Part shown: positions 39,114-50,315 of the stretch, piece by piece
Numbering within the stretch: position 1 is the first letter of the stretch
How the letters are laid out: every line of letters begins with the position of its first letter
From: Meloidogyne chitwoodi
Lineage: Eukaryota; Nematoda; Chromadorea; Rhabditida; Meloidogynidae
DNA length: 64,000 nucleotides
Reading direction: 5' to 3'
Assembly (NCBI GenBank): GCA_015183035.1
Contig: JACZZP010000010.1
Location: 1,116,001-1,180,000, forward strand
Notes under the pieces: model-generated
Database searches by the model: none
Told to the model about the DNA's origin: nothing
The model's input: only the letters and a program-made list of their open reading frames with translations
Position numbers and translations under genes: made by a program

Positions 39114-40560
39114 CGGTAAAGGACGGTTCAGAATCGGTCGATTCAGAGTAGCTCGTAAAACTCGATTCAGAGTAGCTCGCATAATTTTTTTCATTTTAAA
39201 CCTTTTCAAATAATTTTTATTTCATTCGAAAGAGCTCGAAAAGTAGAGTCTTTTCACTAAATTGACGAATCAGATCAGATAATTTAAAAAATGTTATGCC
39301 CGAAAAACGCGAGAAGCATTATTTTCCAATTTTGGCGATCTTTGACAATCTGTGCGCCACCCCAAATAATCGCAGCTGCATAGTAAAAACATCTTTTTAG
39401 GGGTTATCGAGGTCGCTGATTACGAATCTGATATAAGTTTTTTATTATACTAATCCTGGCACTATTAAAAATGGGAGGGCTTTTTTGGCGGACTTTTTTT
39501 TTTGCGGACACATTATTTTTGTTTTTTTCCCAAGGCAATAAGAGTGTACATGGACTAACAAATATGTGTAAATGTTTTTTACCTTGTCATTTATATTTTT
39601 GGTAATCAATTATCCAATAAAATGATTCAAACTCTTAAAAATTTTACTTTATTACAATTATACAACAAAATCAACTTACAAGAAGGGCTTCAGCAATGGT
39701 TGGTAGTACATTAAAAATATCATCAAAAGCACATTTGGATCTATTGGTGGTGTTTTATTACTTCTTCATTTTTGGGCCCATGGGTGGTTGGTCTTCGAGC
39801 AAACGTAGACCTATGCCTTTACACGTCAATAAAATATTTAAAACAAATTTCAGGGATAGTCCAAGTTTTCTCGAAGACCAACCAGCCATGGGCCCAAAAA
39901 TGGAGAAGTAAAAAAACACCACAAATAGATCCAAATGTGCTTTTGGTGATATTTCTAATGTATTTTATAATATTTGGAATCATATTTCAATTTTTACCCA
40001 TGCAAACGATTTGTTAACAAATGTACACCTCTTATTGCCTTCAGGCAAAAATCAAAAAAAACATAATATATAATTTGTCCGCAAAAAAAATCCCCTAATC
40101 CTTATCATTTTATCACCAATTTTAAGAATCACAATTTTATCATGGATATTTTCCAAATTAAGAATCTGCTATTCGTTTTTATAACAACGTAACGGTCTGT
40201 ATCCCAACTATGTATGCCCATCATGTTTCAACAAATGAGAAAATATTGCTAAAATCTGTGATTTTTAAAATTAGTAATAAGAAAAAATTGATATCAGATT
40301 CGTAATCACCTACCTCGATAACACCTAAAAACACGTTTTTACTATGCCGCTGCGATTATTTGGGGTGGCGCCCAAATTGTCCATGATCGGCCCACTTTTA
40401 TCGCGCTATAACTTTTTGTTGAGTGATCCGATTGGATCGGTCCAATTGGTTAAATTTATCCGCATCTGATGCTTTCGATTAATAAAAGAACTATTCAGAT
40501 CGGTTAAGAAATAAAAAAGTTATGGCCAAAAAACCGGCTACTCTGAATCGTCCCATACCC
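39114..40560. mobile_element. 1.4-kb long-TIR DNA transposon (Mutator-like), with another element nested inside
   Basis: The left end CGGTAAAGGACGGTTCAGA and the inverted right end GGGTATGGGACGATTCAGA match well, and imperfect inverted homology continues for about 330 bp to the block CGCCACCCCAAATAATCGCA / TTATCGAGGT...GATTACGAATCTGATAT. Flanks TAATAAGCA (39105-39113) and TAATAAGAA (40561-40569) agree at 8 of 9 bases. Long TIRs and a 9-bp TSD are typical of Mutator-like elements. No transposase ORF remains. A second element occupies 39458-40094. Confidence 0.7.
39458..40094. mobile_element. 637-bp nested element with exact 8-bp TSD and internal foldback
   Basis: Direct repeats CTAATCCT flank it at 39450-39457 and 40095-40102. 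The two ends share GCGGACA-ATTAT and GGCAATAAGAG-TGTACAT in inverted order, but the right end appears shortened by about 18 bases. The left end GGCACTATTAAA resembles the IRS-intron element (GGTACTATTAAA). A plus-strand ATG at 39621 reads MIQTLKNFTLLQLYNKINLQ then EGLQQWL and stops. The middle is a large hairpin: arms at about 39705-39800 and 39875-39962 (AAAGCACATTTGGATCTATT; TTTGGGCCCATGG). It inserted into the outer element. Confidence 0.75.
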
Positions 40561-40639
40561 TAATAAGAAGTGGTTTGTCCCGACACGAACTTTCAATAAT
40601 TATATTTCTAAATAAATTATTTATTTTATCTTTAGAAAA

Positions 40640-43581
40640 ATGTCAAGCTGGCAACAACCTTCATTATCCTCAATGTTTAATACATCATTCTCCACACCAG
40701 TAACTGATTTTACTTATAATACTGTTAGAAATCTACAACAATATGATACAAATTCACGATCTGCAAATCCAAGTCTAAGGGATGTTTCGTTGTCCTTTAA
40801 TTACGAAGAAATGATGTGAGTAATTATGATGAAATAATAAAGTTTAAAAATTTAAGACATGGACACCAGGGACGTTCTTTCGGCCCTTCTCTTTCCGAGA
40901 GACGAATTGAAGAACCTTTATATTATGAGAACCAGCTTTCTAGTTTAAAAGAGCAACAAGTGATTAATAGGCAAAGTGGATCGCAAAAAAATTTTTCAGG
41001 TTATGATTTATGACATATACTAATTAGTAGATTTAATTGAATTTCTGAAACCGTTGACTATAATTAGGATATGATATAAATTTTGATTTAGGTCGTTGGA
41101 TGTTTAAAACTCCAGGCGTTTCAGCATCAAATGATACATATTTCCCGAGAAACCTGAATGTAAGGAAACAAATGCATAAAAATACTTTCTACTTATAGCC
41201 AACTCAATGTCAAAAATCGCAAAACAACGACACAGATCCGATTGCCTCGATGTTACATGAAAGACAACAAAAGGTTAAAGGAATACCCTCGTTAAGATCT
41301 TTGTTTGTTCCTGAATCTTCATCTAAAGATAATATCGGTCTTACTCAACAAATGCATTTAATTAGTACTATTTGCGAGCGTGATCAAAGGAATGGTTATA
41401 GACTTAAAAGGGTAAATGTTTTATTTACATATAATTTGACAAAAAAAATTTGTCTAAATACATTCATCTTCATGTCTACCTAATTTTTTGTATTTTTGAT
41501 ATTGTACTTTTAGAGTTTCGATTAGTTTATACTATACATTCATAATGCATAAAATAAATATATGAAGTTAGAGGTGGTTTATCTTAAACTAAATACATGC
41601 TGAAAAAAACAACATTGTCAAAATCAAAAAAATAAAGTAGACATACATTTGGAATTGAATGTATATTTTATCTTTTAAAACATTTTTATCTTTAGTTGTT
41701 AGGTCTTCCTTTTGCAAAGGAGTTGTGGTTAGAAACAACAACAGGGCGTTTCTCTTTCGATGGTGGCCAAATTATTAATAGACTTGAAGAAAATCGTACA
41801 TATTACTACAATATTTCAACTCTACGTGTTTCATTTGAAATGCCTTCTCCATTATCTGCAATCATCCGGCAACAGGCTGAAATCCGAAAAATGTTGGATA
41901 TGGTTGGTTATTTTTTCAACACATAAATTTTCATTTTATAGACAACACCTTGCACAATTATTGTTACTCGTTGTTATCCGCAATTGACTGAAGAATTATT
42001 ACGTAAATATTTTGAACAATATGGAGAGATTGCTTTTGCAAAAGTGTTCTCCGTTAAAACTGTTAAGTTTCTTAATTTTTCAACAAATTAAATTTTGCTT
42101 TTTTAGGGTGGCACAATAAATTCAACGAAAAAAAATCGTAAAAAGAAATTGGCTTATTTAAGAATGGATTCTGTTCAAGTATGTCTTTTAACCTGAAGTA
42201 ATCTAAAATGTATAAAAAGTTTAGATCCAGAAAAAACTTTTAGAACAAATGTCATTTACTATTGAAGGGCACAACGTGAATTATTAATTAAATTAATAAA
42301 ATAATTTCTTTTAGGTTGAGCTTCGCATTCCGAGTAATAGAGTTTTTATTTCTCGAGTTCCAGATGAAGCACAACCTAATGAGTTGATTCAATTTATTGG
42401 TGATGAAATTAAAAAATTCGATCCGAGAGGATATTGCGTTGACGGTATTTTATTTAAAAATAAAAAAATCTACATTTAATTTTGACTATTCTAATTCGCC
42501 ATTCTTTATTTTCAGTCTATTTCCCAAATCCCTTTCGCCAATTTGCCTTTTGCACTGTTGGTGGCACTAAAGTTTCTGCTAGACTTGCGATGTATGTCTT
42601 TTTAGGACAATTCACTTAAATTAATATTAATTTTCGTTTAAAATTAATAAAAAAATGTCGTGAATCTCCCTAAATTTTAAAATTTATCTATGCTTTCCAA
42701 AATAATTATATTTATGGATAAAATATTTTCTCTACAATTACTATTTATCAAAATTTTTGAAAAAATTTTACAAACATTTTTAATTTTTTAGATAAGTAAA
42801 TTCTTTTTTTTATAATTCCAGAAAAGCTGACTTTTTCTTCAAGGATTCGTCAATTAATATAAGTACTTGTTGTGATGTTTCTGAACGTAAATCTATTATT
42901 TTTTTTAATAAAATAATTTTATATAAATATTTTCCAGTAGATGCAGATCGTTTGCTAGAACAAAAAATTAAAGAATTGGTTGAACACAGTGATTATGCTC
43001 GTATTCGTTCTCTTCAAAATATTTCTACTGAAGTAAAATCAATGATTCAAATTTTGGCAAAGATGAAAAAATGTTTTATTTTTTATCAACTCTTTTTTTA
43101 AATAATTTTCATATCTCATCACTTAAGTTGCGAATGAAATGACATTACTTATGGTAATTAATACCGAATTCCTTAAATCTTCAGAAGAAAAATTAAGGAA
43201 TTATTTATATGTTCAGGTTTTTTTTCTATATTTTTATAAGATATAATTTTATAAAAATATATTTTATAGGACAATGTTTTAGAAATGTGTAAAAAAGTGG
43301 CATTGGAATCAAATAATGAAAGTCGTTAGTTATATTCTATAGGATTTTTTACTAAAAAGTTTTAGATAATTTAAAAAGAAAAAGAAATTGTCCTGAGAGT
43401 GATCAAACATTGGTCTTACCATCTGGTAATTTAAGCAATGATGAGGAAGATATTGGTTTGTAAATATTATTTAGATAATCATTTTAATAAAATTATTTAC
43501 ATTATCTATTTTAAAGAATTAGATGATGAAAGCCAGGATGGTGATAATTTAAATTACGAACAAATAGCTAGAATAATTTAA
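40640..43581 (+). CDS. TDP-43-like tandem-RRM RNA-binding protein, divergent
   Basis: The ATG at 40640 follows a TTTATCTTTAG acceptor by four bases (trans-splice-like). An N-terminal ~250 residues is unrecognised, with KELWLETTTGRFSFDGGQII. RRM1 is TIIVTRCYPQLTEELLRKYF and EQYGEIAFAKV, with a poor RNP1 (KKLAYLRM). RRM2 is RVFISRVPDEAQPNELIQFI, then CVDVYFPNPFRQFAFCTV, close to the TDP-43 RRM2 pattern MDVFIPKPFRAFAFVTF. This RRM pair and spacing are why TDP-43 is chosen over generic hnRNPs. The C-terminus is basic, then acidic (NLKRKRN; NDEEDIELDDESQDG), without the Gly-rich tail of vertebrate TDP-43. Stop 43579-43581. It could be tdp-1 or a paralogue. About 13 short introns. Confidence 0.65.
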
Positions 43582-43750
43582 TTTGTAAGATAAATTCTCA
43601 TATTCACACAATTATTTTTTATTTTTATTCAAAAATATTAATTTTAATAAACAACATCACGGAATATTTAAACATAATTTTGTCGAATTATATATATATT
43701 TTAGATTTATATTTTCTAATTATATTCTTATTATTACCAACTATAATTTC

Positions 43751-44318
43751 TTATTGTGATGTTGTACCCCCAGTGCTGCGAGCGGAGTTGAGATTTATAG
43801 TTTGGCTCTTCATTTTAGTTACAGAGATATCTGCAACTGCAGAATTGTTAGGAATAGGAGCACGACTAGGAGAAGGCGACTTCGACTTTTCCATGCAACA
43901 AATACGAACAATATGCCACAACAGAATTCTGAAGAAAAAGATTTTTTAAATAAAATATTTATTATTCTCACATAAGAAGAGCAGTTGAAACTCCCGCAAG
44001 CAAACTGTCGAAGAGACTACCATCATCAGGGCAAATGTCCTGTAATTCTTTAAATTTAATTAACGCGAAGAGATACTAAACCTTTGAATCTGTCGTTGGA
44101 GTAGACACTACCGACTCATTTTCTCGACTCATTGCCTGGAAACCGTCAAGCATATGCTGATTTAACAACACAGCAGCATCTATCCCAGCAGTACCAAAAG
44201 AAGCATTCCCAACAATTCCAGCAATACCAAAATTCCCGGACTCAGAATCTAGTGCAGATCCCAATGGAAGCAAAATGAAGAACATACAAATTTTGATAAA
44301 CACAATTAGGAGGAGCAT
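43751..44318 (-). CDS. Small type I membrane protein, unrecognised
   Basis: The ATG at 44318 begins MLLLIVFIKICMFFILLPLG, a clear signal peptide. A short lumenal part follows (NFGIAGIVGNASFGTAGIDA, AMSRENESVVS). Two introns (about 44036-44079 and 43935-43970) join in frame. The joined reading gives a TM segment LLAGVSTALLIILLWHIVRI then CCM, and a cytosolic tail rich in Ser/Pro (EKSKSPSPSRAPIPNN), ending GGTTSQ at 43751. The dicysteine after the TM could be palmitoylated (inference). The gene is convergent with the TDP-43-like gene. No family recognised. Confidence 0.6.
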
Positions 44319-44495
44319 AGCAATCTGTTTGTTGTAGGCAAAAAGAATGGTTTATGTATAATTAGAATGTATAGATTTGAATTACTTTTATACTAATAAA
44401 GTTATAAATTAAAAAAACAAAGTAAAAAATTTATAATTTGAGAAGGTCAACAATTAAATATAATAGTTTTATTTATTTAAAATGAGATAATTAAA

Positions 44496-46240
44496 TTATA
44501 ATTGTATATCACTACTCGTATAACTAAATAATTCATCACTAATTTTAAGGACATTTTCTTCATTTCTTTCATATGTTGGTGTTGGTTTTAAAGGTAAAAG
44601 ACAAGAAGAAGCTCTTTTTGATAAATTAATTTTATTTTTATTATTAGAAATATTAGAAGGTGTTTGAGCTATTAAAAATTTATTTAAGCTTTTTTCTGCA
44701 GCAATACTCAAATGTGCAGCGGCTAATTTTTCTTTTGAAATCCATTTTTGAAGTTTTATTGGTATAAGATTAAGAAAAGCATTTCTAAGTTGAACATTTA
44801 ATAAAGCATATAAAATTGGATTCCAAACCTTAATAAAATTAATTTAAAGAAAATTAATTATTTTATTTTTAGAGGTTATATATTTGATTGGATTTAATTT
44901 TCCTCAGCAAAAGGAAGGTCTTAAACTAAAATTAAAAAAAAAAGAAGGAATGATGAATTTTTATTTTATATTAAAAATTAAAAAAAAAATATTTTCTAAA
45001 CTGTTGAAGTCATAGCAATTGCATGTGTTATTACTCCATAAAGAAATTCTTGTTCTGCAATAAATTCTGGAAGAAGACCAAAATCTCGAAGAATATTAAA
45101 AAGAACAGTCCATATCCAACTTTAAAATAATAAATAAATTAATATAAATAAATTAATTAATTACCTTAAAATAAATACAAAAACCATTAAAACAAACATT
45201 CTATTTGTACGTTGTCTTCTTTGATTAGCCATTTTTTGATGATAAATTTGCCATGTAGTATTACCCATTTTTTTACGTCGTAATAAAACAATCTTTAATT
45301 TGAAAAATTCTTTTTTTTTTAAATTAAAAAATAAAAAAAAACTTTATTTAATCGAACAGATATTCCTGTATAACAAAAAGTAATAATACTTAAAGGTATT
45401 ACAAATTGAACAATTAATAAAATAGTTCCATAAACTTCACGTAAACGTTCATAAGGTGACCAATGTTCTTTAAAAATAATGAACTATATATTTAATTTTT
45501 AATTCCTTTACCAAAACAAAATTCACCGCAATAACCTTCCATTTTGACAAGTTTTTGAGTAAAAATCATTGGTAAACTTAGAATCATTGATAATAAACTT
45601 ATTAACTTTAAAAAAAACTTTAAAAAAATTAAATAAATATATTTAAACCAAAATTGTAGCAAAAGCATGTTTATGCCTTAATTGATTATTTAAAGGAAAT
45701 CTAATAAGTAAAAAACGATCTACTGAAATTGCTGCTAAAGTGAATGCTGAAAAACAAAGAGAAGTTCCCTAAAAAATTATTATTATTTTTTAATTAAATA
45801 AAAATAAAAACAAACAGCTATAAAAGGAACTAATGAGCATAAAATTGACCCAAAAACCCAAACTTTATAAAAAGCAGTAAATGGAGTAAATGTTGCTGAT
45901 ACAAAACAAACAACAATATCAGAACAAGATAATGCAAAAATAAATAAATTTGATACTGTTTGAAGTGATTTTGTTCTATTAATTGCTAATAATACACAAA
46001 TATTTCCTTTTTATTTAATTAAATATTTTTTTAATTTTTAAATAATTTAAAACCTAAAATTCCAATTAAAACAATTAATGTATATAAAATAGCAAAAAAA
46101 GTAGCAATAGGTAAATTAGCTGTTGGATCTTTTCTTAATGACCATAAAATTAAATTCATATCAACACAATTTATTAATTTTATTATATTAGAATTATTAT
46201 TATTTTGTTGGTTATTTAAATAATATATTTTTTGTTCCAT
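44496..46240 (-). CDS. Rhodopsin-family GPCR, neuropeptide (NPY/NPF-like) receptor
   Basis: Seven-TM peptide receptor at the neuronal or target-cell surface. The ATG at 46240 precedes an Asn-rich N-terminus. TM1 is LPIATFFAILYTLIVLIGIL then GNICVL. TM2 is SNLFIFALSCSDIVVCF. The exon with VWVFGSILCSLVPFIAGTSL carries the TM3 Cys, and the DRY position is ISVDRFLLI (Phe for Tyr). TM4 and TM5 follow. TM6 is MFVLMVFVFILSWIWTVLF. TM7 is TSTVWNPILYALLNVQLRNA, with the NPxxY motif. The C-tail ends SSDIQL at 44496. The TM2-TM3 sequence resembles NPY/tachykinin-type receptors, but I cannot name the worm npr orthologue. The ligand is unknown. About eight short introns. Confidence 0.8.
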
Positions 46241-49200
46241 TTTTGGAAAAATTCTGAAAATTAAAAATATATTTAATTTAAAAATTTTAAATATTTATTT
46301 ATTTATTTTTAATTATTTTTTAAAATAATTATTTAAAAATATTTAAAATAAAATAAATATAATTATTTACATTAAATTATAGTATTTTAATTTTTATATA
46401 TTTCCGTTCCAAATAATTAATTAATTATAAATATATTTTTAGACTGTTTTTATATGATTTCATTTTTTAATTAAAATTATTATAAAAATCTGAAAAAATT
46501 AATAAATATTATTTGAAAAAGAGTTTAATTTTTTTAATTTTTTAAATAAATTGGACTCTTCAAATAAATTAATTAATTTAAATAAAAAATGTTTGAAATT
46601 TTTTTAAATTAATTTATAATATTATATTAAACGGGAGCAGCCCAGTTTACCACAGCCAGTTTACCGCAGAACCGAGGCCACTTGTCTATCAATCCTAGCA
46701 TAAAACATAAAAAATCCTCCTCTACCAATTAATCACTGAATTAATTATTTTGTTGTAATTTGCGCCGTAGAATGACGCACGTGTCAAAAGCCAACCAGCC
46801 ATGGGCAAAAAATAATTGATAAAACACTCCCAATAGGTCCAAGTTTGGCGTGTTTCTAGCAAACTTCGATCTTTCATAATTTTGTTCATAATCATTTAAT
46901 CAAAACGATTTTGGTCTCATTCGATAGGTCTCGAAGAGACCTATCGAATGAGTTATCATACTCATATTTAAATTTTTTCTCCGAAATTAGCTTGGACCCC
47001 CCTATGGTTTTGCAAGTTTGAGGACCTGTAACTCGGTGAGTACTTATATTCGGTAAGAAATTCTTATATATTTTGCTCAGCTCTATGAGATGAATCGAAT
47101 GATATCTATTACATGTTCTGAGCTCGGACCCCATATACTAAAGCGACCAAATTTTTAGTCAACATTAAAATTATGTGATATGTATTCCCCGTATATTTAT
47201 AATATCCATTGCTGCGGTAAACTGGGGTGTACCCATATTAAACACAAAACAATTATTTAATAATAAAAATATTTTTATATTTAAATATAAATAAATAAAT
47301 AATATTATTTATTTTTAACAAAAATAAAAATAAAAATTATTTGACGTGTAAAAATACAAATTATTAATGCATTAAAAATAAATGTAAAAATTAAAAATAT
47401 TTTTATTATTATATTTAAAATAATATTTATTATTTTTTTGTTAAATAATTAAGGAATATTTAAAATAAATTATGACCAAATAAAAAAATACAAAAAAAAA
47501 TATTTAAATCTATTTAAAATATTTTTTTATTAAAATATATTTCTTAGAATAATTTTAAATAAAAAATAAATCAATAAAAAAAGTTTTTAAAAATTATATT
47601 TTCTAGACATTTTAATTTAAATAATTAATAATGTGAAATAAAAGATTTTAATTAATTAAATAATATATTTTGAATTTATTTTATATTGTTTTGACAGCTT
47701 AAAATTTTTATAAATATTTTTTTAAATAAAATTAAAGAAGAAATTTAATTTAATTTTAATTTAATAATTTATTAATAATTAAATTTATTTTTAGAATTTT
47801 TTTTCATTATTATTTTCTATTTATAAATTCTCAAAATATATTATAATTTAAAAATAAATTAAGTAATAAATTATTTATTTTAAAAAGAAAATGTAAATTA
47901 AATAAAAAAAACTAATAACAAGAAAAGAATATAATTATTTTTTTAGAAAAGATTTAAAAACAATTTTTATTGTTAAAAAATTATTATTGAAATAAAGACA
48001 TAAATAAAAAATATTTTTTTTTATTTTTAAAAAATATTTGGAAAATAAAAAAAATAATATTTTTTCCAAATATTTTATTAAAATAAAATAAAATAAAAGC
48101 TAAAATTAATTTTTATTTTTTTTCTCTATAAAATTTCACAGAAAAGTAAACAAAAAAGTAGAGACATCTCTAGGGGGAAGAATATATAAGTCTAAAATGA
48201 AAAAATGAAAAAAAGGAAATAATTTTCTTAATGAAAATAAAATAATTATTTTTAAATAAATAAATACCTCTAAATATTTTTAGTTAAAAAATAAAATAAA
48301 AAATAATATTTATTTAATTTTTGACAAATTATGAACAAAAAATTATTTTTAGAAAATTATTGCGTGAAAATAAAAAATTAAATTAAATTATATTTATTTT
48401 ATAATCTAAAAATTAATTTTAAAAATATTTTTTGCAAATTAATTATTCTTAAATCAATATTATTAAAATGTTTTTTTAATAAATAAATTTAAAAAAAAAA
48501 TTAAATTTATTCAAAGAAATTAAATGGTCTCAAATAAATAATTTATATTCATTTTTTATTTAAAGTTTTTTTTTATAATTATAAAAAATAAAAGAGAAAA
48601 TATATTTACCTAATTTAGTAAAAAACAATTTTTCTTTCTCACTTTTTATAAAAATAATTATTTTTTAAAAAAGAATAAAAAATTAAAAATGCTAATTAAT
48701 TAATAAATTTAAATAAATTAATTTTTAAATCTTTAAAAATAATTTTTATATTTTAAATATTAAAAAAAATGTTTAAAAATATATCTTTTAATTTATTTAA
48801 TTAATTTAAATTTATATAAATTAATTATATTTATTTTTTAATTATTTTTTATATTTAAAATAGATTTATATTAATTAAAATAAAATTATTTATTTTAAAA
48901 GATTATTAATTATTTGACCGGAAGTTTATTAATGTTTTTATTTTATTTTTTTTTAATTTATAGTAAAATTTAATTTAAATAATATTTTTAATTATTTTTT
49001 TTAAATAAATAACAAAATATATAAATATTTATTCAAAATTATTTTTTAATAATCTCAAGGGAATTTAATTAAATTAATTCAAATTAAAAATAAAACAAAA
49101 ATAAATATATATTTAATAGACTTGAGAAAGTAAGAAATGTAGGATATAAATAATAACTAAATAATTATTTGATGTAATTAAAAAATATAATTAAATAATT

Positions 49201-50315
49201 AATCCAATTTATTTATTTTTTAAATTAAAAAATTAAAATTTTTAAAAGAATTTTAGAAAAAAGTTTTTTTAATCAAGCCAGAATATTATTAATAATTAAA
49301 TATATATATATGTATATCTATAAAGAAATTATTTTATAATTTTAATTAAAAAAAAGTATTTTTAATAATATATTTACTTAAATAATTATAAATAATGACA
49401 TCTCTGAGGACATAATATTTTTTAATTTTCTTTTTAAGTCAAGTGAATAAAAATAATAAGTACATTTAAATTAAACTCTATTTTAATAATATACATACAT
49501 ATAGTAAATTATTTAGAAAAGTTTAAAAAATTATTTCATTAATTGAGAGGAAATAAATAAAAAATGTCGTACTCCTCTATCCTAACAATGTTGCAGATAT
49601 ATTTGTAACTAAAATAAAGAGAGCCTTGATCTGACATTTATTGATGAAATTAAAATAATATATTTAAGCCAAAATAGTTTAAAACAAAATCGGAGGCACA
49701 GAAATGATCATTTTAGTAGTTCTTAAGTCATTCGACGAAATGTCGTTTCGACGAAATGCCGGGACACGCACCGCGAATGAGAAATAACGTAATTAAAGAA
49801 AAATAAATTCAAATTTTGGCATAATGTCAAAGGAAAATAGCTCACACGTGCGTCAACTGGCCGAAATTGTTGTTTATTTCTAAATATTTTATTTTTGTTC
49901 AACCTTTTTATTCCGAGTTTTGTTATTTTTTAAAATTTCTACTTTTGTCTGTTATACGTTTTTGATGATTTCGCGCGATTTTTTATGCATTTAATGTTTT
50001 TCACAACTGTTTTTAGATTATATATTAAACTTATTTTCGAATTGTTGCATCATTTTATTTGTTTGTGGGTTTTGATGTCCACACTGGATCAACAGGTAAT
50101 ATAAACAATTTATGATCAAATTCTATTTGTTGTATGGTAAAAGGCGAAATATGCGAAATGTAAATGGTAAACCGTCAAAAGGCATTCACATTGTGATTGC
50201 TGATAATTTATAAAAGCGTCTCCCGATGATGAGTCTATTTTGAGTTGGAATTTTAAAAATTGATTTCCTTTAAAATTTTACATATTGCCAGAAAAATATC
50301 AGAAAGACAGCATTT
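46241..50315. other. 4-kb AT-rich intergenic region with one MITE
   Basis: Apart from the Mutator-like element at 46633-47234, it is nearly pure A/T without protein-like ORFs. At 49735-49790 there is a GC-richer patch with a doubled CGACGAAATG unit (CGACGAAATGTCGTTT then CGACGAAATGCCGGG), likely another decayed repeat. The 5' ends of the GPCR gene (left) and of the CxxC gene (right) border it. Confidence 0.6.
46633..47234. mobile_element. 602-bp Mutator-like MITE with exact 9-bp TSD and internal palindrome
   Basis: Ends GGGAGCAGCCCAGTTTACC and the inverted copy GGGTACACCCCAGTTTACC. Flanking direct repeats ATATTAAAC at 46624-46632 and 47235-47243 are identical. It contains a near-perfect hairpin at 46916-46952 (CTCATTCGATAGGTCTC and its complement around a 3-base loop). 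The block AACCAGCCATGGGC...AGGTCCAAG resembles the hairpin arm of the element at 39458-40094. Confidence 0.85.

Noticed and set aside
46892..47134. 80-codon minus-strand ORF
   Set aside because: It lies wholly inside the Mutator-like MITE, across its palindrome, and resembles no transposase I know.
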